Assembly (NCBI GenBank): GCA_010025655.1
Contig: RGSV01000024.1
Span: 1-11,181, forward strand
DNA length: 11,181 nt
From: Acidimicrobiia bacterium
GTDB lineage: Bacteria; Actinomycetota; Acidimicrobiia; Acidimicrobiales; Ilumatobacteraceae
Reading direction: 5' to 3'
How positions within the stretch are numbered: position 1 is the first letter of the stretch; each line of letters opens with the position of its first letter. The notes beneath the pieces are model-generated. The model was not told where the DNA came from and ran no database searches. It saw only the letters and a program-made list of their open reading frames with translations. The translations under genes were made by a program, and so were the position numbers. This document shows positions 6,702-11,181 of this stretch, piece after piece.

Positions 6702-6729
6702 ACGCCGCTCCTGCGACGCACCGGTCTGA
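6702..6729 (+). repeat. 28-bp direct repeat, downstream copy (after lhgO)
   Basis: The second copy lies 1244 bp after the first, beginning 3 bases after the lhgO stop codon and ending 15 bases before the aguA stop codon on the other strand. Here it is non-coding. The bases immediately inside the two copies show no terminal inverted repeats, and no transposase or integrase lies between them. No clear stem and U-tract terminator could be made out in the 6699-6744 convergent gap. Confidence 0.9.
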
Positions 6730-6744
6730 GGTCAGTCTCGAGTT

Positions 6745-7722
6745 TTACAGCGCTGGTATCTGCTGCGTGATGCAGTGAATGCCGCCGCCGCCATAGGCAA
6801 GAATTTCACCAACGTCGAGCCCGACGACTTCACGCGACGGAAACCATTCGCCAAGTAGTGCCAGCACATCGTCATCGGCCGGGTGACCACACACGGGCAC
6901 AATGACGCCGCCGTTCACGACATAGAAGTTCACGTAGGGCACCACAACCCTGCGACCGTCGACATCAGTAAATGGCAAGACGGGTACTTCGCGCACTATG
7001 AAACCAGCGTCCTCTACCACGCGACGATTCACCGCCATGCGCTGGTGGTCGGGCTCTGCTGTGTCGTCGCAGCCTTGCAGCACCACCGTTTGCTCGTCGG
7101 CGAACGCCGCGACGTTGTCGACGTGGCCATCGGTGCCGTCGTCAAGATGCAACCCGTGCGGTAGCCAGACAACACGCTCTTGCCCAAGCTCGCTACGAAG
7201 CCGAGCCTCAATCTGCTCACGCGACAGGTGTGGATTGCGGTTCTTGTTTAAGAGACACTGCTCGGTCGTCAGCAGCGTGCCTTCACCGTTTGTCGTGATC
7301 GACCCGCCTTCGAGCACCATGTCGATGCTGCGATTTGTCTCGCCGCGCAGATGCAGCCATGCCGCTGCAACCTTGGCGTCGTTGTCGTACGGCAGATACT
7401 TGCCTCCCCAACTGTTGAACTTCCAACTCGTGCCGACGCGCTGTAGCCCGTCGCTGACATAGATCGGCCCCGTGTCACGAAACCATGAGTCGTCAATCGG
7501 TAGTGCCACGACTTCCACTGTGCTGCCGCACTGCGCAGCAGCGCGTTCAATATCTTGGTGGTTGGCAATCATGGTGACGGGCTCAAAGCCAGAGATGGTG
7601 CGAGCCACTGAGGCGTGCGCAAGATATGCATCACCGAGTCGCTGGCCGTACAGTTCATGACGGGCCGGCCAGCACATCACCGTGCGTTCATGGCGGGCAA
7701 ACTCCGCCGGCATGCGCATCAT
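6745..7722 (-). CDS. aguA: Agmatine deiminase
   Basis: The enzyme hydrolyses agmatine to N-carbamoylputrescine and ammonia, the first half of the arginine-decarboxylase route to putrescine. It belongs to the guanidino-group-modifying (pentein) fold. RMPAEFARHERTVMCWP (3-19) is the usual opening. Residues 78-87 (DDSWFRDTGP) contain Asp83, LEGGSI (137-142) has Glu138, DDGTDGHVDN (194-203) has the catalytic His200, and GGGGIHCITQQIP (311-323) has the nucleophile Cys317. The 325-residue length is slightly short but complete. The frame extends to 7932, but that extension lies inside aguB and shows no family similarity. ATG at 7722 is the first codon after the aguB stop; 7719 and 7713 are alternative ATGs. 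It is the last gene of the minus-strand unit with aguB, separated by 7 bases. Confidence 0.95.
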   Translation of the reverse strand: MMRMPAEFARHERTVMCWPARHELYGQRLGDAYLAHASVARTISGFEPVTMIANHQDIERAAAQCGSTVEVVALPIDDSWFRDTGPIYVSDGLQRVGTSWKFNSWGGKYLPYDNDAKVAAAWLHLRGETNRSIDMVLEGGSITTNGEGTLLTTEQCLLNKNRNPHLSREQIEARLRSELGQERVVWLPHGLHLDDGTDGHVDNVAAFADEQTVVLQGCDDTAEPDHQRMAVNRRVVEDAGFIVREVPVLPFTDVDGRRVVVPYVNFYVVNGGVIVPVCGHPADDDVLALLGEWFPSREVVGLDVGEILAYGGGGIHCITQQIPAL

Positions 7723-7729
7723 GCGTGAC

Positions 7730-8626
7730 TCAGCGCCGTGGCGTTTCGTTGGCGCCGTCGAAAGCGGTGCGAGCACCATCAAGCGTCGTAAGCGCGCCAT
7801 ACAACTCAGGGCGGCGATCGCGGAATAAACCCCACGCTGCACGCATCGCTCGATTTGCTTCGACGTCAATTTCGGCGACCAGCACACGCTCGTCGTCACG
7901 CCCCGCTTCGGCAACCTTCTCCCCTGTTGCATCGGTAATGAACGACGAACCGTAGAAGGTCACCGTCGTCGGGTTGCCCACTTCGCGGCCGGTGCGATTG
8001 GCTGCAACGACGGGAACCAGATTGGCAGCGGCATGGCCCTGCATCACGCGTTGCCAGTGGGCGCTTGAATCCCACGTCGGGTTCTGCGGCTCACTGCCGA
8101 TGGCGGTTGGATACAGAATCACATCGGCACCGAGCAGCGCCATGCTGCGAGCGGCTTCGGGAAACCACTGGTCCCAACAGATGCCAACGCCGACAGCACC
8201 GAACTTGGTCCGCCAGACACGAAACCCGGTATCGCCTGGCGAGAAATAAAACTTCTCGGAATATCCCGGTCCGTCAGGAATATGGCTCTTGCGATACTTG
8301 CCGAGCACCGCACCATCTGCGTCAACGACAACCACCGTGTTGAAGTAGGCGTTGTTGGCTCGTTCAAAGAGGCTCAGTGGCAGCACCACCTGCAACTCAC
8401 GCGCCACCTTGGCGAAGTGCGAAATCGTCGGGTGGCCGTCGAGAGGTAGCGCACGCTGCAACTCTTCGGCGCGTTGGTCTTTGCAGAAGTAGTGACCCTC
8501 GAAGAGTTCTGGAATCAAGACGATGTGCGCACCCTGCGCTGCGGCATCACGCACGAGGCGTTCGGCGACCGCAATATTCGTCGCAGTGTCGACCGCCATC
8601 GACATCTGAATCGCAGCAACACGCAT
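7730..8626 (-). CDS. aguB: N-carbamoylputrescine amidase (nitrilase superfamily)
   Basis: It hydrolyses N-carbamoylputrescine to putrescine, CO2 and ammonia, completing the pathway begun by agmatine deiminase. This is a cytosolic homo-oligomer of the nitrilase superfamily with a Glu-Lys-Cys triad. The triad is visible as Glu40 (VLIPELFEGHYF), Lys113 (GKYRKSHIPDGPGY) and Cys150 (GVGICWDQWFPE). The ELFEGHYFCK segment and the PTAIGSEP loop (about 193-200) are typical of AguB rather than of other nitrilases. The 298 residues match the family. The ATG at 8626 follows the peroxidase stop codon by 6 bases. No Shine-Dalgarno site is evident, which suggests re-initiation after the upstream gene. Its adjacency to aguA makes the assignment firm. 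Confidence 0.95.
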   Translation of the reverse strand: MRVAAIQMSMAVDTATNIAVAERLVRDAAAQGAHIVLIPELFEGHYFCKDQRAEELQRALPLDGHPTISHFAKVARELQVVLPLSLFERANNAYFNTVVVVDADGAVLGKYRKSHIPDGPGYSEKFYFSPGDTGFRVWRTKFGAVGVGICWDQWFPEAARSMALLGADVILYPTAIGSEPQNPTWDSSAHWQRVMQGHAAANLVPVVAANRTGREVGNPTTVTFYGSSFITDATGEKVAEAGRDDERVLVAEIDVEANRAMRAAWGLFRDRRPELYGALTTLDGARTAFDGANETPRR

Positions 8627-8632
8627 GGGTGG

Positions 8633-9118
8633 TCAGTTCAGCGCGGTACGAATTGCAGCCCGCAGTGTCGCATCCTCCGGGGTCACCATCGGGCTGAATC
8701 GGGCGATGACCTTGCCGTCTTTGCCGACGAGGAACTTTTCAAAGTTCCAGCGAATGTCTCCTGAGTGGCCTTCGGCATCGGCCACCGCAGTAAGCGAGTC
8801 GTACAACGCGTGTCGACCCGTGCCGTTGACCTCAATCTTCTCGGTAAGCGGAAACGTCACGCCGTAACTCGTCGAGCAGAAGGTGGTGATCTCCTCGGCT
8901 GACCCTGGCTCTTGACCCCCGAATTGATTGCACGGCACCCCGACCACTGAGAACCCGTCTTTGGCGAATTCTTTGTGCAGTGCCTCGAGACCCGTGTATT
9001 GCGGGGTGAGACCACACTTCGACGCCACGTTGACAACCAGCGTGACGCCGCCACTGCGCGCCGCAAGCACGTCAGTCGCACTCATCAGACCCTTGATTTT
9101 CACGTTGTAGATCGACAT
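8633..9118 (-). CDS. Glutathione-peroxidase-family thiol peroxidase
   Basis: It reduces hydrogen peroxide or organic hydroperoxides. NVASKCGLTPQY (30-41) holds the peroxidatic Cys35 in place of selenocysteine. PCNQFGGQEPG (62-72) supplies Gln69, and WNF (124-126) supplies Trp124 and Asn125, completing the catalytic tetrad. Cys81 in ITTFCSTSYGVTFP sits where the resolving cysteine of two-cysteine members is found, so the natural reductant is more likely thioredoxin than glutathione. The 161 residues are the usual monomer length. I chose ATG at 9118 because AGGAAGG lies 8 bases upstream on the same strand and the fold starts there; the frame runs back to 9250 without similarity. It heads the minus-strand unit with aguB and aguA. 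Confidence 0.93.
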   Translation of the reverse strand: MSIYNVKIKGLMSATDVLAARSGGVTLVVNVASKCGLTPQYTGLEALHKEFAKDGFSVVGVPCNQFGGQEPGSAEEITTFCSTSYGVTFPLTEKIEVNGTGRHALYDSLTAVADAEGHSGDIRWNFEKFLVGKDGKVIARFSPMVTPEDATLRAAIRTALN

Positions 9119-9183
9119 GGCACACGCCTTCCTGATTGGTCGCTGGTTCGCAAGGCTAGTTGTGTTCCTGCTACACACGACAT
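9119..9183. promoter_or_regulatory. Divergent intergenic region: peroxidase leader and methyltransferase upstream
   Basis: At 65 bases this is the longest gap in the window. On the minus strand it holds AGGAAGG (9133-9127), a good Shine-Dalgarno site for the peroxidase gene, and a possible TAGCCT -10 box (9158-9153), which would give a short leader of roughly 25-30 bases. On the plus strand TACACA at 9172-9177 sits 6 bases ahead of the GTG at 9184, an imperfect TANNNT match. No clear -35 boxes or strong palindromes were found. Confidence 0.35.
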
Positions 9184-9789
9184 GTGCCAAGAACGACATT
9201 TGACTCCTCGTATTATTCACGCTTCTACGGTTCGCGACCCGTGCACTCAAAGACTGAGGTGGCCAACCTCGCTAGTGCAGTGCACGCGCTCTTGGCCTGG
9301 TGGCAGGCGCCCGTTCGCTCGATGCTCGAGGTCGGTGCCGGCCGTGGCCACTGGAGTTCGTGGTACCGCAAGACCCATCCCCAAGTGAAGGTCGTTTCCA
9401 TTGACATCAGTGCGCACGCCTGCGCGGAGTATGGCCACGAGCAACGAGACATCTCGCAGTGGCGACCGCGCTACCCGTTCGATCTGGTTACTTGTGTCGG
9501 TGTGCTGCAGTATCTCGACGACACCGCTGCTGCACGCGCCATCAAGAACCTGGCAGCTGCCACTCGCACGGCACTGTATCTCGAGGTCCCGACGCACTTC
9601 GACATGGCTCATGTCGTCGAGCGAAAGTCGACCGACCTAGACGTCTACGTGCGTTCGGGGGTGTGGTATCGCAAGCATCTCGCCAAGCACTTTGATGAGA
9701 CTGGTGCGGGTCTGTGGATACGGCGTGGCAGCGGAGTCATGTTGTATGAACTCGAACATCACGCCAAACCGCGCGACCGGCGGCGCTGA
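9184..9789 (+). CDS. Class I SAM-dependent methyltransferase, substrate unknown
   Basis: A 201-residue soluble protein with a Rossmann-fold methyltransferase core. MLEVGAGRGHW (51-61) is motif I for S-adenosylmethionine binding. VVSIDIS (73-79) ends the second strand with the acidic residue that should contact the cofactor ribose. DLVTCVGVLQYLDD (101-114) is the motif IV/post-motif region, and ALYLEVP (131-137) is the next core strand. The C-terminal part, WYRKHLAKHF and WIRRGSG, is basic and aromatic-rich, reminiscent of small methyltransferases of the UbiE/biotin-synthesis type, but no substrate can be named. The start is uncertain: GTG at 9184 is the first plausible one, and TTG codons at 9160 and within 9190-9200 are alternatives. 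No Shine-Dalgarno site was seen. It is divergent from the peroxidase gene and 14 bases upstream of cdd. Confidence 0.75.
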   Translation: MPRTTFDSSYYSRFYGSRPVHSKTEVANLASAVHALLAWWQAPVRSMLEVGAGRGHWSSWYRKTHPQVKVVSIDISAHACAEYGHEQRDISQWRPRYPFDLVTCVGVLQYLDDTAAARAIKNLAAATRTALYLEVPTHFDMAHVVERKSTDLDVYVRSGVWYRKHLAKHFDETGAGLWIRRGSGVMLYELEHHAKPRDRRR

Positions 9790-9790
9790 C

Positions 9791-9796
9791 TAGCGT
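9791..9796 (+). promoter_or_regulatory. Candidate -10 box for the cdd run
   Basis: TAGCGT fits TANNNT and lies 7 bases before the cdd ATG in the 14-base gap after the methyltransferase gene. A leaderless or near-leaderless cdd transcript is possible; no Shine-Dalgarno site is present. Confidence 0.25.
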
Positions 9797-9803
9797 TGCG
9801 CCA

Positions 9804-10205
9804 ATGACGAACATCGATTGGGCAGCCCTGCGCTCCGCAGCTCATGAAGCGGCGACCTTTGCGTATGTTCCCTATTCCAAGTTTCGCGTCGGTGCAGCAG
9901 GCTTGACGAGTGACGGTCGTATTGTCACGGGCTGCAACGTCGAAAATGCGTCGTATGGTCTCACGCTCTGTGCCGAATGCGGGATGATCAGCGAGCTCGC
10001 ACGCACCGGAGGTGGACGCCTCGTCGCCGTCTGCACGGTCGGCAATGGCGCGCCGGTGACTCCGTGCGGCCGGTGTCGCCAATTGCTGTGGGAACATGGC
10101 GGGCCCGACATGTTGATTGAGGTTGAAGGAGCGCCTCGTCGTATGAGCGAGATGATTCCACATGCGTTTCCTGAAGCTTCAAACTTCACTCAACCCAACA
10201 AGTGA
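9804..10205 (+). CDS. cdd: Cytidine deaminase, short homotetrameric type
   Basis: It deaminates cytidine and deoxycytidine to uridine and deoxyuridine in pyrimidine salvage. The 133 residues match the short zinc-dependent class. YVPYSKFRVGAA (21-32) is the substrate-loop signature. GCNVENASYGLTLCAE (43-58) contains the nucleoside-binding Asn45 and Glu47, the zinc ligand Cys56 and the proton shuttle Glu58. TPCGRCRQLLWE (86-97) supplies zinc ligands Cys88 and Cys91. The tail ends in the family's P-x-x-F (AFPEASNF) pattern. The next gene overlaps its stop by 4 bases if it begins at GTG 10202. Thymidine kinase two genes on suggests a nucleoside-salvage locus. Confidence 0.96.
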   Translation: MTNIDWAALRSAAHEAATFAYVPYSKFRVGAAGLTSDGRIVTGCNVENASYGLTLCAECGMISELARTGGGRLVAVCTVGNGAPVTPCGRCRQLLWEHGGPDMLIEVEGAPRRMSEMIPHAFPEASNFTQPNK

Positions 10206-11107
10206 CCAACACGATGCCTCGATATCTCACCGAAAAACAGGTCACCGCATTTCAACGCGATGGATTCCTCGTCGTCCCTGACTTCGTCTCCGAAGAACAT
10301 TGTCTGGCATTGCGAGAACGGGCCATGCAACTTGCCGAGCAGCACGTGCCATCACCAGAACAGGCGACGATCTTTACCGCTGACGGCAAGCCGTTGCATG
10401 CGGGTGACGACTACTTCTTGTCGAGCGGTGAAGCAATTCGCTGTTTCTTTGAGAAAGACGCCTTTGACGCCGCCGGCCATCTGCGCGATGATGCCCATCT
10501 CTGTCTGAACAAGCTCGGTCACGCGATGCACGACCTTGATCCGGTATTTGACTCGTTCAGTCGCACACCACAGTTGGCTGCCGTTGCAAGCGACATCGGC
10601 ATGATCGAGCCACTGCTCCTGCAATCGATGTATATCTTCAAACAGCCGCGCATCGGTGGAGAAGTCACGTGCCACACCGACCACACGTATCTGTGGACCG
10701 AGCCGCGCAGTGTCGTCGGTTTCTGGTTCGCAATCGATGATGCAACGACAGAGAATGGCTGTATGTGGGCGCTCCCCGGCGGACACCGACTGCCCGTTCG
10801 CGAACGCTCGCGACTGAATGAAGCGCGCACCTCAACGGTGACCGACGTGCTCGTGGCTGAGCCGTATCCACTCGACTCGCTCGCCTGTCTTGAAGCTAAG
10901 CGTGGCACCCTGGTGTTGCTCGACGGTGCAGTGCCGCATCTCTCGGCAGCCAACAACAGCGACAAACCGCGACACGCCTACACAATTCACGCCATTGATG
11001 GTGTTGCTTCGTATCTCGACGACAACTGGCTGCAGCGCCCGACTCTTCCAATGAGGGGTTTTGCACCATCGACGACCAGCCGCGTCACGAGCGCCACACA
11101 GAACTGA
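10202..11107 (+). CDS. PHYHD1-like Fe(II)/2-oxoglutarate dioxygenase (PhyH family)
   Basis: A 301-residue member of the phytanoyl-CoA dioxygenase family, which couples oxidative decarboxylation of 2-oxoglutarate to hydroxylation of a substrate. The jelly-roll fold carries the iron triad: HTDHTYLWTEP (158-168) gives His158 and Asp160, and GAVPHLSAANNSD (242-254) gives His246. Arg257 should bind 2-oxoglutarate. Three further stretches resemble, as I recall it, animal PHYHD1: residues around 74-92 (SSGEAIRCFFEKDAFD), 139-153 (LLQSMYIFKQPRIGG) and 181-194 (ATTENGCMWALPGG). The similarity therefore spans nearly the whole protein rather than only the metal site. The GTG at 10202 overlaps the cdd stop; ATG at 10214 is an equally good start and would remove four residues. 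No Shine-Dalgarno site is visible. The substrate is unknown; its place between cdd and tdk hints at a nucleoside or related compound, as inference only. Confidence 0.88.
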   Translation: MTNTMPRYLTEKQVTAFQRDGFLVVPDFVSEEHCLALRERAMQLAEQHVPSPEQATIFTADGKPLHAGDDYFLSSGEAIRCFFEKDAFDAAGHLRDDAHLCLNKLGHAMHDLDPVFDSFSRTPQLAAVASDIGMIEPLLLQSMYIFKQPRIGGEVTCHTDHTYLWTEPRSVVGFWFAIDDATTENGCMWALPGGHRLPVRERSRLNEARTSTVTDVLVAEPYPLDSLACLEAKRGTLVLLDGAVPHLSAANNSDKPRHAYTIHAIDGVASYLDDNWLQRPTLPMRGFAPSTTSRVTSATQN

Positions 11108-11112
11108 CGTTC

Positions 11113-11181
11113 ATGGCGACCCTGCGCTTTAGTTTCGGCACGATGGGCTCTGGCAAGAGCACACTCGCATTGCAGATTCAC
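11113..11181 (+). CDS. tdk: Thymidine kinase, N-terminal fragment (3' end outside window)
   Basis: Only the first 23 codons are present. They read as a short beta strand followed by a P-loop, FGTMGSGKSTLALQIH (8-23), with the GxxGxGKS nucleotide-binding pattern. The FGTM-xx-GKSTLALQ form closely resembles the opening of actinobacterial type II thymidine kinases, which phosphorylate thymidine and deoxyuridine and are fed by deoxyuridine from cytidine deaminase. The ATG at 11113 follows the dioxygenase stop codon by 5 bases, and no Shine-Dalgarno site precedes it. Another P-loop kinase or ATPase cannot be ruled out from so short a fragment, although the nearby cdd supports Tdk. Confidence 0.65.
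   Translation, partial: MATLRFSFGTMGSGKSTLALQIH

Noticed and set aside
5458..6729. The direct repeats as target-site duplications of an insertion sequence
   Set aside because: 28 bp is far longer than usual target duplications, no transposase lies between the copies, and the bases just inside them are not inverted repeats of each other.
6699..6744. A bidirectional terminator between lhgO and aguA
   Set aside because: I could not build a stable stem followed by a T-tract; only short palindromes within the repeat copy are present.
7723..7932. N-terminal extension of agmatine deiminase
   Set aside because: It lies inside aguB on the same strand in another frame; the family's normal opening RMPAEF follows the ATG codons at 7722-7713.
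9119..9250. N-terminal extension of the peroxidase
   Set aside because: A good Shine-Dalgarno site precedes ATG 9118, the fold starts there, and the extension overlaps the methyltransferase gene on the other strand without family similarity.
5490..11107. LhgO and the PhyH protein as a CsiD-LhgO glutarate pathway
   Set aside because: CsiD-type glutarate hydroxylases differ in sequence; this dioxygenase is PHYHD1-like, lies about 3.5 kb away in another unit, and lhgO looks acquired.
1..11181. CRISPR array, tRNA/rRNA genes, riboswitch, prophage or toxin-antitoxin module
   Set aside because: No regularly spaced repeats, no tRNA-like cloverleaf or rRNA sequence, and no gap long enough for a riboswitch; all genes are metabolic or repair enzymes, apart from the SRPBCC protein and the methyltransferase, whose roles are unknown.

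Overview
The window looks like chromosomal DNA of a free-living bacterium with a compact genome, most likely an actinobacterium. The sampled lines that I counted by hand are about 63% GC in most genes. Coding density is close to total: no gene-free stretch exceeds 65 bases, and many genes abut or overlap by 1-4 bases. Recognisable Shine-Dalgarno sites are few, while several genes have a TANNNT box placed exactly where a leaderless transcript would need it, an actinobacterial habit. The first gene is a divergent alanine-racemase-like protein of a type I associate with Actinobacteria. An acidimicrobial-type aquatic or marine lineage is my guess, not something shown by the sequence. There are no RNA genes, CRISPR arrays, transposases or integrases.

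Layout. (1) 1-744: C-terminal two-thirds of an alanine-racemase-like protein, convergent with and overlapping kynU. (2) 741-2827: kynureninase (minus) and tryptophan 2,3-dioxygenase (plus), divergent, with start codons only 11 bases apart. This spacer appears to hold two interlocked leaderless promoters and an inverted-repeat operator candidate. (3) 2015-6698: a tight plus-strand run of tryptophan dioxygenase, uracil-DNA glycosylase (ung), a small SRPBCC protein coupled to a formylglycine-type sulfatase, and an L-2-hydroxyglutarate oxidase (lhgO). (4) 9118-6745: a minus-strand operon of glutathione-peroxidase-family protein, N-carbamoylputrescine amidase (aguB) and agmatine deiminase (aguA). 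(5) 9184-11181: a plus-strand run of an orphan methyltransferase, cytidine deaminase (cdd), a PHYHD1-like Fe(II)/2-oxoglutarate dioxygenase and the start of thymidine kinase (tdk).

How they work together. Tryptophan dioxygenase and kynureninase are steps one and three of the kynurenine route; the formamidase for step two is not here. AguA and AguB convert agmatine to putrescine in two steps. Cdd and Tdk are pyrimidine (deoxy)nucleoside salvage, with an iron dioxygenase of unknown substrate translationally coupled between them. The sulfatase and SRPBCC protein look like a functional pair.

The two most striking non-gene signals are a 28-bp direct repeat (27/28 identical) that brackets the lhgO gene almost exactly, with lhgO itself lower in GC than its neighbours, suggesting that it arrived as a single-gene insertion at the 3' end of the sulfatase gene; and the 13-bp symmetric kynU/kynA promoter region, in which each gene's candidate -10 box uses a base of the other gene's start codon.
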